Positions 26,992-37,614 of a DNA stretch of 64,000 nt are shown here, piece after piece. A program made the translations under genes and the position numbers. The first letter of the stretch is position 1. Each line of letters starts with the position of its first letter. This stretch comes from Alkalithermobacter paradoxus (GTDB taxonomy: Bacteria > Bacillota > Clostridia > Peptostreptococcales > Peptostreptococcaceae), in the NCBI GenBank assembly GCA_002029295.1, contig MZGW01000004.1, positions 62,001-126,000 on the forward strand, given 5' to 3'. Below the pieces are notes generated by a model. That model saw nothing but the letters and a program-made list of their open reading frames with translations, made no database searches and had not been told where the DNA came from.

Positions 26992-28128
26992 ATGGAAATC
27001 GGATTGTATATACATATACCATTTTGCATAAAAAAATGTAATTACTGTGATTTTAGTTCTTACAAACTTGATAATGAAAGTAAGAATAAATTCATCGATG
27101 GACTTATAAAAGAAATGAAGATGTACTCTGATATGTATAAAGATAGAGAATTTTTAACCGTATTTATAGGTGGAGGAACGCCAACTATTTTAGATACTAA
27201 GGAATTAAAGTATATATTAGACAATATAAATAAGCACTTTAAGATAAATAAAGATGCAGAAATAACAATAGAATCAAATCCTGGAACGCTAGAGAAAGAA
27301 AAATTAAAAGAATTATACGAACTAGGGGTGAATAGACTAAGTATAGGAGTACAAGCATATCAAACTAAACATCTAAATACTTTAGGAAGAATTCACACAT
27401 TTAAAGAATTCGAAGAAAGTTTCAAAAGTGCATTAGAAGTAGGATTTAGAAATATAAATGTAGATTTAATGTTTTCACTTCCAAATCAAACAATGAAAGA
27501 ATGGAAAGAAACCTTACAAAAAGTAGTTGATTTAAATCCTACACATATATCTACATACTCGCTGATAATAGAAGAAGGAACAAAGTTTTATGATATGTAC
27601 AAAAGTGGAGAAATAGTAGATATAGATCAAAATCTAGATAGGCAAATGTACTACTATGCAAGAGAATACCTGAGCAAAAATGGATACAATCAATATGAGA
27701 TATCTAATTTCTCAAAGAAAGGATATGAATGTAGACACAATATTATATATTGGAAGTGTAAAGAATATTTAGGATTAGGACCATCTGCACATTCTTATAT
27801 AAACAAAATAAGGTTCTCAAATTACAGCACTATAGATACTTACTTAGAAATATTAAATAATAAGAATTTACCAATAGATGATAGAAATGAACTTACATTT
27901 AAAGATAGACTTGAAGAAAAAATATTTATGGGACTTAGAATGAATGAAGGTATAGATGTATATGAAATAAATGAAGAATTTAATATAGATATTAAAAACT
28001 TATATAAAGAAACTATAAATAAATTGGTGAATGACGGATATTTAAAGTGTAATAATAATAGAGTGCATCTAACTAATAAAGGTATAGATTTTAGTAACAA
28101 AGTATTTATAGAATTTTTGCAAGACTAA
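26992..28128 (+). CDS. hemW: radical SAM protein HemW
   Basis: 378 residues from the ATG after TTGGAGGAAAACT; an in-frame ATG at 26950 would start inside the terminator hairpin. The Fe-S cluster motif is CIKKCNYC, with GGGTPTIL and the HemN-like C-terminal domain. HemW is a heme chaperone-like relative of oxygen-independent coproporphyrinogen oxidase, usually next to lepA and hrcA as here. Confidence 0.93.
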   Translation: MEIGLYIHIPFCIKKCNYCDFSSYKLDNESKNKFIDGLIKEMKMYSDMYKDREFLTVFIGGGTPTILDTKELKYILDNINKHFKINKDAEITIESNPGTLEKEKLKELYELGVNRLSIGVQAYQTKHLNTLGRIHTFKEFEESFKSALEVGFRNINVDLMFSLPNQTMKEWKETLQKVVDLNPTHISTYSLIIEEGTKFYDMYKSGEIVDIDQNLDRQMYYYAREYLSKNGYNQYEISNFSKKGYECRHNIIYWKCKEYLGLGPSAHSYINKIRFSNYSTIDTYLEILNNKNLPIDDRNELTFKDRLEEKIFMGLRMNEGIDVYEINEEFNIDIKNLYKETINKLVNDGYLKCNNNRVHLTNKGIDFSNKVFIEFLQD

Positions 28129-28130
28129 TC

Positions 28131-28159
28131 TTGACAAATAGAATTAATAGTGATATTTT
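28131..28159 (+). promoter_or_regulatory. promoter of the hrcA-dnaK operon
   Basis: TTGACA (28131-28136), 17-nt spacer, TATTTT (28154-28159), immediately upstream of the CIRCE operator. It begins just after the hemW stop. Confidence 0.7.
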
Positions 28160-28174
28160 TATAGCATAAGCCTT

Positions 28175-28201
28175 TTAGCACTCAATCATAATGAGTGCTA
28201 A
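28175..28201 (+). promoter_or_regulatory. CIRCE operator (HrcA binding site)
   Basis: TTAGCACTC, 9-nt spacer, GAGTGCTAA: the exact CIRCE consensus, placed about 15 nt after the -10 box and 20 nt before the hrcA start. HrcA bound here represses the whole operon until heat shock. Confidence 0.97.
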
Positions 28202-28221
28202 CAGCAGAAGAGGTGATCTAC

Positions 28222-29256
28222 ATGAGCTTAAGCGATAGAAGACTTAAGATATTAGAAGCTATAATAAAAGATTATATAACAACTGCTGAGGCAGTAGGGT
28301 CTAGAACTATATCAAAGAAATACGATCTAGGTGTTAGTGCTGCAACTATAAGAAATGAAATGGCAGATCTAGAGGAAATGGGATATTTAGTTCAGCCTCA
28401 CACATCCGCAGGAAGAATACCTTCGGAAAAAGGATATAAATTGTATGTAGATAGTCTTATGACTCACAGCAATTTAAATCAATTTGAACAAGACATAGTA
28501 AGAAAGTGTATAGTAAATAATGTTGGGCAAATGAAGAATTTAATTGAAGAAACATTAAAGCTTCTTTCAACACTTACAAACTATACTGCTGTAGCTATAA
28601 CACCTCAGGGTAAGCAAAGCAAAATAAAACATTTACAACTAGTACAAATGGATATAAATAGTGTTTTACTAATTGTAGTACTCGACAATGGAACGGTAAA
28701 GAATACAAATATAAATATGAATGTTGAAATAAGCAAAGATAAGCTTGAAGTTATATCAAAGGTTTTAAATGATAAACTTGTAGGAAAAGTCATAGATGAA
28801 ATAGATGACAAATTTGTTGGGTATATAAAGTCAGAAATGATAAGCTATAGCAACATGCTAGATAGTGTGTTCAAAGGATTATTCTCAAGTGTTGTAGAAG
28901 TTGATGACTTTGAAATTCTGCTAAGTGGGGCTACAAACATACTCAATTTCCCAGAGTTTAATGATGTAATAAAAGCAAGGGCATTTCTTAATATGCTTGA
29001 GCAAAAGGAAACTATAGTAGATATATTGAATGCTAAAGGCATTCAAAAAGACAATGTAAATATAATTATAGGGACACAAAGCTCGTGTGAGATTGCAAAA
29101 GATTGCAGTATAATAACTGCAACATACTCTATGAATGGAACTACTATAGGTAAATTAGGTATAATTGGACCTACAAGAATGGATTATTCTAAGGTTTATA
29201 CAAGTATAGATTATGTAGGTAAAATGCTAAATGATATATTTAATAAATCTAAATGA
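28222..29256 (+). CDS. hrcA: heat-inducible transcription repressor HrcA
   Basis: 344 residues from the ATG after GAGGTGATCTAC; an upstream in-frame codon at 28195 lies inside CIRCE. An N-terminal winged helix (SAATIRNEMADLEEMGYL, PHTSAGRIPSEKGYK) is followed by a GAF-like domain. It represses its own operon through the CIRCE site just upstream; in the family its activity depends on GroEL. Confidence 0.96.
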   Translation: MSLSDRRLKILEAIIKDYITTAEAVGSRTISKKYDLGVSAATIRNEMADLEEMGYLVQPHTSAGRIPSEKGYKLYVDSLMTHSNLNQFEQDIVRKCIVNNVGQMKNLIEETLKLLSTLTNYTAVAITPQGKQSKIKHLQLVQMDINSVLLIVVLDNGTVKNTNINMNVEISKDKLEVISKVLNDKLVGKVIDEIDDKFVGYIKSEMISYSNMLDSVFKGLFSSVVEVDDFEILLSGATNILNFPEFNDVIKARAFLNMLEQKETIVDILNAKGIQKDNVNIIIGTQSSCEIAKDCSIITATYSMNGTTIGKLGIIGPTRMDYSKVYTSIDYVGKMLNDIFNKSK

Positions 29257-29274
29257 AACTAAGGGGTGAAAGAG

Positions 29275-29796
29275 TTGATAGAGAATGAAGAAATAAAAGA
29301 AGAAATCAATGAAGAAGTTAACGAGCAAGAAGAGGTTAATCAAGAAGTTGATGAAAATAATAAATTAGAAGCAGAAATTAGCGATCTTAAAGAAACTCTA
29401 CAAAGATTGCAAGCAGATTTTGTTAATTATAAAAGAAGAGTAGAAAAAGAAAAAAGTGAAATTAGCACATTTGCAAATGAAAAAATAATGACAGAACTTC
29501 TTACAGTTATAGACAATATGGAAAGAGCATTAGACTCTTGCAATGAAGAAGAAAAGTCAAGCAGTATATATCAGGGGGTTGAACTTGTACTAAAGCAACT
29601 AGTAGATACTTTAAACAAGTTTGGGCTTGAAGAAATATCAGCTCAGAACGAAAAGTTTGATCCAAACGTTCATTATGCAGTAATGCAAGAAGAAATGGAC
29701 GGAAAAGAAGCAGATGAAGTTGTAGAGGTTTATCAAAAAGGATATAGATTGTCTAATAAAGTAATAAGACCATCAATGGTTAAAGTATCAAAATAA
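29275..29796 (+). CDS. grpE: nucleotide exchange factor GrpE
   Basis: 173 residues from TTG 29275 (AAGGGGTG 6 nt upstream, which contains the alternative GTG 29266). A Glu-rich N-terminal tail and long coiled coil precede the head domain (PNVHYAVMQ, KGYRLSNKVIRPSMVKV). It releases ADP from DnaK. Second gene of the HrcA-regulated operon. Confidence 0.95.
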   Translation: MIENEEIKEEINEEVNEQEEVNQEVDENNKLEAEISDLKETLQRLQADFVNYKRRVEKEKSEISTFANEKIMTELLTVIDNMERALDSCNEEEKSSSIYQGVELVLKQLVDTLNKFGLEEISAQNEKFDPNVHYAVMQEEMDGKEADEVVEVYQKGYRLSNKVIRPSMVKVSK

Positions 29797-29825
29797 TATT
29801 AAATGAGTTAAAGGAGGAAATATAA

Positions 29826-31655
29826 ATGAGCAAAGTAATTGGTATTGACTTAGGTACAACTAACTCTTGTGTTGCGGTATTAGAAGGTGGAGAGCCAGTA
29901 GTTATAGCAAACGCAGAAGGTTTAAGAACTACTCCTTCTATAGTGGCTTTTGGAAAAGAAGGAGAAAGAATAGTAGGAGAGCCAGCTAAAAGACAGGCAG
30001 TTACTAACCCTGACAAAACTATAATATCTATAAAAAGACACATGGGTACAGATTACACTGTTAATATAGATGATAAAAAATACACTCCTCAAGATATTTC
30101 AGCAATGATACTGCAAAAGCTTAAAACTGACGCTGAAAGTTATTTAGGACAGAAAGTTACTAAAGCAGTAATTACAGTTCCAGCATACTTTACAGATGCA
30201 CAAAGACAAGCAACTAAAGATGCAGGAAGAATAGCTGGTCTTGAAGTAGAAAGAATAATAAACGAGCCTACAGCAGCTGCACTTGCATATGGACTTGATA
30301 AAGCAGATGTAGAGCAAAAAATATTAGTGTTTGACTTAGGTGGAGGTACATTCGACGTATCTATACTTGAAATAGGGGATGGAACATTTGAAGTTTTAGC
30401 TACAAGTGGAAATAACAACTTAGGTGGAGACGATTTTGATGAAGCTGTAATAAACTATATAGCTGAAGAATTCAAAAAACAAGAAGGTGTAGATTTAAGA
30501 GAAGACAAGATGAGCCTTCAAAGATTAAAAGAAGCTGCAGAGAAAGCTAAGAAAGAACTTTCAAGTGTTACTACTACAAACATAAATTTACCATTTATAA
30601 CTGCTACAGCAACAGGACCAAAACACTTAAATATGGATCTTTCAAGAGCTAAATTTGATGAAATTACAGCTAAATTAGTTGAAATGACTATGGAGCCTAC
30701 GAAAAGAGCTATAGCTGATTCAGGTCTTAGCACATCTGATATAGATAAAGTTTTACTTGTTGGTGGATCAACTCGTATACCAGCTGTACAAGAAGCTATT
30801 AAGAAATTTATAGGAAAAGAGCCTCACAAAGGAATTAACCCAGATGAGTGCGTTGCTATCGGTGCTGCTATTCAGGCAGGAGTTTTAACTGGAGAAGTTA
30901 AAGACATTCTATTACTTGATGTTACTCCATTATCTTTAGGAATCGAAACATTAGGAGGAGTATTTACTAAGTTAATAGAAAGAAACACTACAATACCAAC
31001 TAAAAAATCTCAGGTATTCTCTACTGCTGCTGATAATCAAACAGCTGTTGATATTCATGTTCTTCAAGGTGAAAGATCTATGGCATCTGACAACACTACA
31101 CTTGGAAGATTCCAATTAACAGGAATAGCACCAGCTCCTAGAGGAATACCACAAATAGAAGTTACTTTTGATATAGATGCTAATGGTATAGTTAATGTTT
31201 CTGCAAAGGACCTTGGAACAGGAAAAGAGCAAAAAATAACTATAACATCAAACACTAATCTTTCTGAAGAAGAAATACAAAGAAAGATAAAAGAAGCTGA
31301 AATGAACGAAAAAGCAGATAAAGAGAAAAAAGAAAGAGTAGAAGCCTTAAATACTGCTGAGTCTACTATATATCAAACAGAAAAAACTTTAAATGAATTA
31401 GGAGATAAGGTTAATGCTTCTGACAAGAAAGAAGTAGAAGATGCTCTGAATGAATTAAAATCAGTTAAAGATAAAGAAGGAGCTACTGCTCAAGAAATAA
31501 AAGATGCTACAGAAGCTGTTATGAATAGATTCCACAAAATATCTGAAGAAATGTATAAGGCAGCACAAGCAGCTCAAACTCAAGAAACTTCAGATCAAAA
31601 AGCTGATGACAATGTAGTTGATGCTGATTATGAGGTAGTAGACGAAGACAAATAA
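29826..31655 (+). CDS. dnaK: chaperone DnaK (Hsp70)
   Basis: 609 residues with [14 protein letters not shown] at the start, the ATPase signatures [14 protein letters not shown] and [12 protein letters not shown], the substrate-binding domain and lid, and an acidic tail. ATP-driven folding chaperone working with DnaJ and GrpE. AAAGGAGG precedes the ATG. Regulated through CIRCE upstream of hrcA. Confidence 0.98.
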   Translation: MSKVIGIDLGTTNSCVAVLEGGEPVVIANAEGLRTTPSIVAFGKEGERIVGEPAKRQAVTNPDKTIISIKRHMGTDYTVNIDDKKYTPQDISAMILQKLKTDAESYLGQKVTKAVITVPAYFTDAQRQATKDAGRIAGLEVERIINEPTAAALAYGLDKADVEQKILVFDLGGGTFDVSILEIGDGTFEVLATSGNNNLGGDDFDEAVINYIAEEFKKQEGVDLREDKMSLQRLKEAAEKAKKELSSVTTTNINLPFITATATGPKHLNMDLSRAKFDEITAKLVEMTMEPTKRAIADSGLSTSDIDKVLLVGGSTRIPAVQEAIKKFIGKEPHKGINPDECVAIGAAIQAGVLTGEVKDILLLDVTPLSLGIETLGGVFTKLIERNTTIPTKKSQVFSTAADNQTAVDIHVLQGERSMASDNTTLGRFQLTGIAPAPRGIPQIEVTFDIDANGIVNVSAKDLGTGKEQKITITSNTNLSEEEIQRKIKEAEMNEKADKEKKERVEALNTAESTIYQTEKTLNELGDKVNASDKKEVEDALNELKSVKDKEGATAQEIKDATEAVMNRFHKISEEMYKAAQAAQTQETSDQKADDNVVDADYEVVDEDK

Positions 31656-31661
31656 GTTAAT

Positions 31662-31687
31662 TAGCTTGTGGCATTTGCCACAAGCTA
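31662..31687 (+). other. intercistronic hairpin dnaK-dnaJ
   Basis: TAGCTTGTGGC / GCCACAAGCTA, 11 perfect base pairs with an ATTT loop, between the two genes and without a T run. It may protect the 3' end of dnaK mRNA or lower dnaJ expression relative to dnaK. Confidence 0.7.
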
Positions 31688-31711
31688 TTATTGTGAGAAG
31701 GTGGTGAGAGT

Positions 31712-32860
31712 ATGAGTAAAAGGGACTATTATGAAGTTCTTGGTATAAGTAAAGGTGCAGATGAAAGAGAAATAAAAAAAGCATATAGAAAACTAGCTAT
31801 GAAATATCACCCTGATAAAAACCCTGGTGATAAAGAGGCAGAAGAAAAATTCAAAGAAATAAATGAGGCATACGAAGTACTTTCTGATTCTCAAAAAAGA
31901 GCAAACTATGATCAGTTTGGTCATGCAGGAGCAAATGCTGGAGCAGGGTTTGGAGGATTCTCAGATTTTGGTGGAGCAGGATTTGGAGGATTTGAAGATA
32001 TATTTGGAGATGTATTTTCTGATATATTTGGGGGGTCTTTCAGCTCAAGAGCAAGAAGGACTGGGCCTCAAAAAGGAGCAGATATTAAATATAATATAAA
32101 TATATCCTTTGAAGAAGCTGCATTTGGTACAGAAAAAGAAATAAAAGTAAGTAGAAATGAAGAATGTAGTGAATGTAATGGAACCGGAGCTAAAAAAGGA
32201 ACATCTAAGAAAACTTGCCATACATGTAATGGAACTGGAGAAATTAGACAAGCTCAGAGAACTCCATTTGGAACTATAATGAATTCAAGAACATGTCATG
32301 TTTGCTCGGGTGAAGGAACTATAGTAGAATCCCCTTGTAATACTTGTCATGGAAGTGGAAAGATAAAAAATACTAAGAAAATAAGCATAAAGATACCTGC
32401 AGGTGTAGATGAAGGATCTATAATAAAACTTTCAGGAGAAGGTGAAATAGGAAGCAAGGGTGGTCCAAGAGGAGATTTATATGTTGTGATAAGTGTTATG
32501 CAGCATAAATTATTTAAACGTGATGAATATGATGTATACTGCGAGGTTCCTATAACATTTGTTCAGGCTACACTAGGAGACGAAATAGAAGTTCCAACGC
32601 TTGATGGAAGAGTAAAATACAAAATACCTGAAGGAACTCAAAGTGGAACTGTGTTTAGACTAAGAGAAAAAGGAATACCACATTTAAGAAGCAGCGGCAG
32701 AGGGGACCAATACGTAAAAGTAATAGTAGAAATTCCAAGAAAGCTTTCTGAGAAACAAAAAGATATATTAAGAGAATTTGCTAAAGAAAGTGGAGAAGAA
32801 GTTCATGAACAAAGAAAAAACTTCTTTGATAAAATGAAAGATATATTAGGTGGCAAATAA
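31712..32860 (+). CDS. dnaJ: chaperone DnaJ (Hsp40)
   Basis: 382 residues in the type I layout: J domain with HPDKNPG, Gly/Phe-rich linker, four zinc repeats ([32 protein letters not shown]) and two C-terminal beta domains. It stimulates DnaK ATPase and delivers clients. AAGGTGG precedes the ATG. Last gene of the operon. Confidence 0.97.
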   Translation: MSKRDYYEVLGISKGADEREIKKAYRKLAMKYHPDKNPGDKEAEEKFKEINEAYEVLSDSQKRANYDQFGHAGANAGAGFGGFSDFGGAGFGGFEDIFGDVFSDIFGGSFSSRARRTGPQKGADIKYNINISFEEAAFGTEKEIKVSRNEECSECNGTGAKKGTSKKTCHTCNGTGEIRQAQRTPFGTIMNSRTCHVCSGEGTIVESPCNTCHGSGKIKNTKKISIKIPAGVDEGSIIKLSGEGEIGSKGGPRGDLYVVISVMQHKLFKRDEYDVYCEVPITFVQATLGDEIEVPTLDGRVKYKIPEGTQSGTVFRLREKGIPHLRSSGRGDQYVKVIVEIPRKLSEKQKDILREFAKESGEEVHEQRKNFFDKMKDILGGK

Positions 32861-32908
32861 GAACTTGGTTTATAAATGAATATCAGATTTAGAAGTGAAA
32901 AATTATGT

Positions 32909-32956
32909 ATATTAAAAGAGGATGATGTTAGGAATAACACCATCCTCTTTTAATAT
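32909..32956 (+). terminator. terminator of the dnaK operon
   Basis: A 15-bp stem (TATTAAAAGAGGATG / CATCCTCTTTTAATA) with an inner GTT/AAC pairing; the T-rich arm forms the tail. Confidence 0.8.
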
Positions 32957-33064
32957 AGTTTCAATTTTTTAGAAGAATATCACTGAGAAGCCTTAATTGA
33001 TATTCAATTGAAAAAAATAACAACAGAATATTGATTGTTACAAAAAAGGGGGGAGATTTAAAAT

Positions 33065-33223
33065 ATGTTAACACTTAATAGTAGGTTTTGGAGAGTATTT
33101 TTAGTAGTTGCTATACTGGTATTTACACTAGAACGGTCATATTTTACTTTAGCAAAAACAAGATATGAACAAGAAAATTACAAAGAAGTTGAGAGTGGAT
33201 ATGAATATAGAAAAACAAATTAG
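33065..33223 (+). CDS. small single-pass membrane protein (52 residues)
   Basis: ATG preceded by AAAAAAGGGGGGAGA, a strong ribosome site. The product has one membrane helix (about 8-25, RVFLVVAILVFTL) and a charged tail rich in Tyr and Glu. It stands alone between the dnaK-operon terminator and its own terminator, so it appears to be an independent small gene. I recognise no family. Confidence 0.65.
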   Translation: MLTLNSRFWRVFLVVAILVFTLERSYFTLAKTRYEQENYKEVESGYEYRKTN

Positions 33224-33227
33224 TTGA

Positions 33228-33259
33228 GGGTAGGCTTGTCTACAAGAACCCTACCCCAT
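33228..33259 (+). terminator. terminator after the small membrane gene
   Basis: GGGTAGG-CTTGT / ACAAG-AA-CCTACCC hairpin followed by a short T stretch. Confidence 0.7.
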
Positions 33260-33338
33260 TTTGTAATAATTTTGTATTATTTACCCCTTTATATATTATA
33301 TAATATATAGATAGGTATAAAATTAAGGGGGAACAAAA

Positions 33339-34412
33339 ATGAGGAAAGATAGAATGAATAAAATTATAAGCAACATGAGAAACCATAACGTAGAAAGCAT
33401 GATAATAACATCTAGTGATTCTATATTTTACTTACTAGGCAAGTGGATAGAACCGGGAAAAAGGCTTTTAGCTCTTTATATAAATACTTCTGGAGAAACT
33501 AAATTATTTATGAACGAATTATTTCCGGTTGAGGAAGGTATGAATGTCGATATAATCTTACATAAAGATATTGATGATCCTATAAAACAATTATCTTTAT
33601 TTATAAAAGAAAACGAAATAGTAGGAATAGACAAAGAATGGCCAGCACATTTTCTTATAAAACTTATGAATGAAAAGCCTAATGCTAAATTTGTAAACGG
33701 TTCAAGGGTTGTTGACGAAGTTAGAATGATAAAAGATGAAGAAGAAATAAATCTTCTTAGAAAAGCATCGGGGATAAATGATATAGCAATGTCACATGTA
33801 ATAAAACTTATAAATGAAAATAATACAGAAAAAGACATATCTAAATTAATACCAGATATATTTGAAAAAAATGGATGTGAAAGCACTTCTTTTAGTCCTA
33901 TAATATGTTACGGTGCTAACGGAGCAGAACCACATCATAAACCTGACAACACAAAATTAGAACGTGATAAAGGTATTATAATAGATATGGGTGGAAAATA
34001 TAAGGGTTACTGTTCTGATATGACTAGAAGCTTCTTTTATGGTAATCCTTGTGATGAATATAAAAAAATATACAATTTAGTATTAACCGCCAATACTGAA
34101 GCTATAAAAACTATAAAACCAGGGGTTAAGTTTTCTGAGATAGATAAAATAGCTAGAAATATAATAGAGAAAGGTGGATATGGAAAATATTTTACTCATA
34201 GAACGGGCCACAATATAGGTATAGTTTGTCACGAATATCCAGATGTTAGTGGAATAAATGATATGTATCTTCAAGTAGGCATGGTGTTTTCTATAGAGCC
34301 TGGAATATATATACCTGGAAAATTCGGGGTAAGAATTGAGGATTTAGTTGTAGTAACTGAAGACGGATGCGAAATTCTAAACAAATACGATAAAAATCTT
34401 AAAACCTTATAA
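33339..34412 (+). CDS. M24-family Xaa-Pro peptidase
   Basis: 357 residues: N-terminal creatinase-like domain, then a pita-bread metallopeptidase domain with the ligand motifs [33 protein letters not shown] and VRIEDLV. It cleaves X-Pro bonds in peptides. AAGGGGGAAC precedes the ATG. It is single-gene, and a diverged relative is encoded at 46103-47170. Confidence 0.9.
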   Translation: MRKDRMNKIISNMRNHNVESMIITSSDSIFYLLGKWIEPGKRLLALYINTSGETKLFMNELFPVEEGMNVDIILHKDIDDPIKQLSLFIKENEIVGIDKEWPAHFLIKLMNEKPNAKFVNGSRVVDEVRMIKDEEEINLLRKASGINDIAMSHVIKLINENNTEKDISKLIPDIFEKNGCESTSFSPIICYGANGAEPHHKPDNTKLERDKGIIIDMGGKYKGYCSDMTRSFFYGNPCDEYKKIYNLVLTANTEAIKTIKPGVKFSEIDKIARNIIEKGGYGKYFTHRTGHNIGIVCHEYPDVSGINDMYLQVGMVFSIEPGIYIPGKFGVRIEDLVVVTEDGCEILNKYDKNLKTL

Positions 34413-34425
34413 TTATTAATAACTT

Positions 34426-34459
34426 AAACAAGTTTACTTTTAAAAGTAGGCTTGTTTTT
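34426..34459 (+). terminator. terminator after M24 peptidase
   Basis: AAACAAG / CTTGTTT outer stem with an inner ACTTT/AAAGT stem, then a T run. Confidence 0.75.
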
Positions 34460-34586
34460 GCATATATAAAATTATGAAAAAAATGTTGCTATTTGTCTAA
34501 AAATAATACTTTTTAAATGGTAAAATTTAATAAGATAGGATATAATAATTAATACAATCAAACGAGATTATATGAGGAGGTATCTT

Positions 34587-35528
34587 ATGAAGTGGATTGA
34601 AATCACTGTAAGAACAACAACTGAGGCTACGGAAGCGATTACTAACATACTATATGAAAGTGGAGTAGGTGGAGTTGTAATAGAAGATCCTAAGGATTTT
34701 TTATTTCAGGAAAAAAAAGATACAGATTGGGACTACATAGAAGAAGAAGTGTTTAATACAGGATATGAAGGCTCTATAATAAAGGCATATTTATCAGAGG
34801 AGAAAAATGTTATTGCAGAAGTTGAAATGATAAGAGAAAAAATAAAATTACTTCCTTCTTATGGTTTAGATATAGGAGAGGGAAGTGTTGAAATAACGCA
34901 AGTTGATGAAGAAGATTGGGCTAACGCATGGAAACAATACTACAAGCCAACTAAAGTTTCAAACAAGATAGTTATAAAGCCTACATGGGAAGAATACATA
35001 AATAAAGACGATGAAATGGTTATAGAACTTGATCCAGGAATGGCATTTGGTACTGGAACTCATGAAACTACTAGAATGTGTATAGAAGAACTTGAAAATC
35101 AAGTAGATGAAAGTAAAGTAGTATTTGATATAGGTTGTGGAAGTGGAATACTTTCTATAGCTGCTGCTAAATTAGGAGCATCTAAAGTTATAGGAGTTGA
35201 CCTTGATCCTGTTGCTGTTAAAGTATCGAAAGAAAATGTAAAAGTTAACGAAGTAGAAAATATAGTAGATGTAAGGCACGGAAACTTAATGGATGTTATA
35301 ACGGAAAAAGCAGATGTTATAGTTGCTAATATAATAGCTGATATAATAATAATTTTATCAGATGAAATAGCAAACTTCTTAGTTGATAAGGGAATATTTA
35401 TATCATCGGGAATAATACTTAGTAAGATTGAAGATGTTAAGGCAGCTTTAGAGAAAAACGGATTTGAAGTTTTAGATGTAAAAACGATGGGTGAGTGGGC
35501 TGCTATAGTATCTAGAAAAGGTGAGTAA
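34587..35528 (+). CDS. prmA: ribosomal protein L11 methyltransferase
   Basis: 313 residues from the ATG after GAGGAGGTATCTT. It has the SAM-binding DIGCGSGILSIAAAKLGA, GMAFGTGTHETT and VANIIADI motifs. Methylates L11. It forms an operon with rsmE (1 nt apart) and mtaB. Confidence 0.95.
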   Translation: MKWIEITVRTTTEATEAITNILYESGVGGVVIEDPKDFLFQEKKDTDWDYIEEEVFNTGYEGSIIKAYLSEEKNVIAEVEMIREKIKLLPSYGLDIGEGSVEITQVDEEDWANAWKQYYKPTKVSNKIVIKPTWEEYINKDDEMVIELDPGMAFGTGTHETTRMCIEELENQVDESKVVFDIGCGSGILSIAAAKLGASKVIGVDLDPVAVKVSKENVKVNEVENIVDVRHGNLMDVITEKADVIVANIIADIIIILSDEIANFLVDKGIFISSGIILSKIEDVKAALEKNGFEVLDVKTMGEWAAIVSRKGE

Positions 35529-35529
35529 T

Positions 35530-36282
35530 ATGGATAGATTTTTTGTAGATATAAATAATATAAACATAGATAATAAAACGTGCATTATAGAAGGTGAAGA
35601 TGTAAAGCACATATCTAAGGTTTTAAGGTGTAGTGTAGGAGACAATTTAGAGATATGTGATAAAAACAATAATGAGTATATTTGTGAGATAACTGATATA
35701 GACAAGAAAAATGTATTTCTAAAGATAGTAGAAAAAGTGGATATAAATAGAGAATCAAAGCTAAAGGTTAAGGTATATCAGGGACTTCCAAAAGGGCAAA
35801 AGCTAGATTTGATTATTCAAAAACTTACAGAAGTAGGAGTAAGTGAGATTATTCCAGTGGTAACTAAAAGAAGTGTTGCTAAAATAGATGATAAAAAAGA
35901 AGACAAAAAGCTTGAAAGATGGGAAAGAATAATATACGAAGGAGCTAAACAAAGTAAGAGAGGATTAATACCTAAAATCAAAGGCCCTCTTACTTTTAAA
36001 GATGCTTTGATTGATATGAAAAATAATGACATTAATATAGTGGCTTATGAAAAAGAAGACAAGTTAAAACTTAAAGATGCTTTAAAAGCTCAAAATATAA
36101 ATTCAATAGGTATATTTGTAGGTCCAGAAGGTGGATTTGAGGAAGAAGAAATAGATAAATTAAAAGAAAGCGGAGTTAAATGTGTAGGCTTAGGCCCTAG
36201 AATACTAAGAACCGAAACTGCTTCTATTGTGCTAGCATCTATTGTAATGTACGAGCTTGCTGACTTAGGAGGTGATGAATAA
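35530..36282 (+). CDS. rsmE: 16S rRNA m3U1498 methyltransferase
   Basis: 250 residues with the SPOUT-fold knot motifs FVGPEGGFEEEEID and LGPRILRTETASIV and an N-terminal PUA-like domain. Methylates U1498 of 16S rRNA. The ATG at 35530 is preceded by AGGTGA within the end of prmA. Confidence 0.95.
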   Translation: MDRFFVDINNINIDNKTCIIEGEDVKHISKVLRCSVGDNLEICDKNNNEYICEITDIDKKNVFLKIVEKVDINRESKLKVKVYQGLPKGQKLDLIIQKLTEVGVSEIIPVVTKRSVAKIDDKKEDKKLERWERIIYEGAKQSKRGLIPKIKGPLTFKDALIDMKNNDINIVAYEKEDKLKLKDALKAQNINSIGIFVGPEGGFEEEEIDKLKESGVKCVGLGPRILRTETASIVLASIVMYELADLGGDE

Positions 36283-36283
36283 A

Positions 36284-37576
36284 TTGAAGAAAGTAGCATT
36301 TTATACATTAGGCTGTAAGGTAAATCAGTACGAAACTGAAGCTATGGGTGAACTATTCAAAAAAGCTGATTATGAAGTAGTGAGCTCTGAGAATTATGCT
36401 GATGTATATGTTATAAATACATGTACAGTTACTAATATGAGTGATAGAAAATCAAGACAATATATAAGAAAAGTTAAGAAAATAAATCCGGATTCTATAA
36501 TAGCTGTAGTTGGATGTTACTCTCAAACAGCACCTGAAGAAGTATTAGAAATTGAAGGTGTTAATGTAGTAATGGGAACTAACGATAGAAAAAAGATAGT
36601 AGATATAATACAGGATATAAGTGCAAAAGAAAAAGTAAGTACGGTTGACGATATAATGAAGGTTAAGCAATTCGAGGAAATGGAAATAAGTGAGGTAAGG
36701 GGAAAAACTAGAGCATTTCTTAAAATACAAGAAGGGTGCGATAGATTTTGTTCTTATTGCATAATTCCATACGCTAGAGGACCTGTTAGAAGTAGACTAT
36801 TAGATAATATAGTCAAAGAAGTAAAAGAACTTGCAAATAATGGATTTAAAGAAGTAGTTTTAACAGGAATTCATGTAGCATCATATGGAAAAGATTTAGG
36901 AAATGTAAGCTTAGTAGATGTTCTTAAAGCAATTCATGAAATAGACGGAATAAAAAGAATAAGAATGAGCTCTGTTGAGCCACTATTATTTACTGATGAT
37001 TTTATAAATGAATTGACTTCTATGGATAAAATATGTCCACATTTCCATTTATCTCTTCAAAGTGGATGCGATGAAACACTAAAGAGAATGAATAGAAAGT
37101 ACACTACATCAGAGTATAAAGAAATAGTAAATAAGCTTAGAAAGAAAATAAAAGATGTTGCTATAACTACCGATGTAATAGTAGGATTTCCAGGAGAAAC
37201 TGAAGAAGAGTTTGAAACTACTTATGAATTCTTAAAAGAAATAAAACTTTGTCAGATGCATATATTTAAGTATTCTCCTAGGAAAGGAACAAAAGCTGCA
37301 CAGATGAAAAATCAAGTTAGTCCATCTGATAAGCAAATAAGAAGTGAAAAGTTAATAAATTTATCAAGTCAGAATTTTAAGGAATTTGCATCTAATTTTA
37401 GAGATGAGAAGCTTGAAGTTTTGTTTGAGCAAAAAAATGAAAGTGGATATTATGAAGGATTAACTCCTAATTATATAAGGGTGTTAGTAAAGTCTGATGA
37501 AAATATAGAAGGAAAAATACTAAATGTAGTAATAAAAGAAATAAAGAATGAGTTCGTAGAAGGAATTTTAGTTTAA
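36284..37576 (+). CDS. mtaB: tRNA t6A37 methylthiotransferase MtaB
   Basis: 430 residues from TTG 36284, 6 nt after a perfect GGAGGTGAT; an upstream ATG at 36275 lies inside that site. N-terminal UPF0004 domain with conserved Cys (YTLGCKVNQYE, INTCTVTN), radical SAM cluster CDRFCSYC and a C-terminal TRAM domain. It converts t6A37 to ms2t6A37 in tRNA. Confidence 0.95.
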   Translation: MKKVAFYTLGCKVNQYETEAMGELFKKADYEVVSSENYADVYVINTCTVTNMSDRKSRQYIRKVKKINPDSIIAVVGCYSQTAPEEVLEIEGVNVVMGTNDRKKIVDIIQDISAKEKVSTVDDIMKVKQFEEMEISEVRGKTRAFLKIQEGCDRFCSYCIIPYARGPVRSRLLDNIVKEVKELANNGFKEVVLTGIHVASYGKDLGNVSLVDVLKAIHEIDGIKRIRMSSVEPLLFTDDFINELTSMDKICPHFHLSLQSGCDETLKRMNRKYTTSEYKEIVNKLRKKIKDVAITTDVIVGFPGETEEEFETTYEFLKEIKLCQMHIFKYSPRKGTKAAQMKNQVSPSDKQIRSEKLINLSSQNFKEFASNFRDEKLEVLFEQKNESGYYEGLTPNYIRVLVKSDENIEGKILNVVIKEIKNEFVEGILV

Positions 37577-37614
37577 TTGTAGAATTACTAGACTTGTTAA
37601 AGGGGGTGAGTAAA

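Noticed and set aside
29257..29825. Second CIRCE before grpE or dnaK
   Set aside because: Searched by eye for TTAGCACTC-type repeats; only the copy before hrcA is present.
32877..32957. 25-codon frame from ATG 32877
   Set aside because: No ribosome site, and it runs into the dnaK-operon terminator arms.
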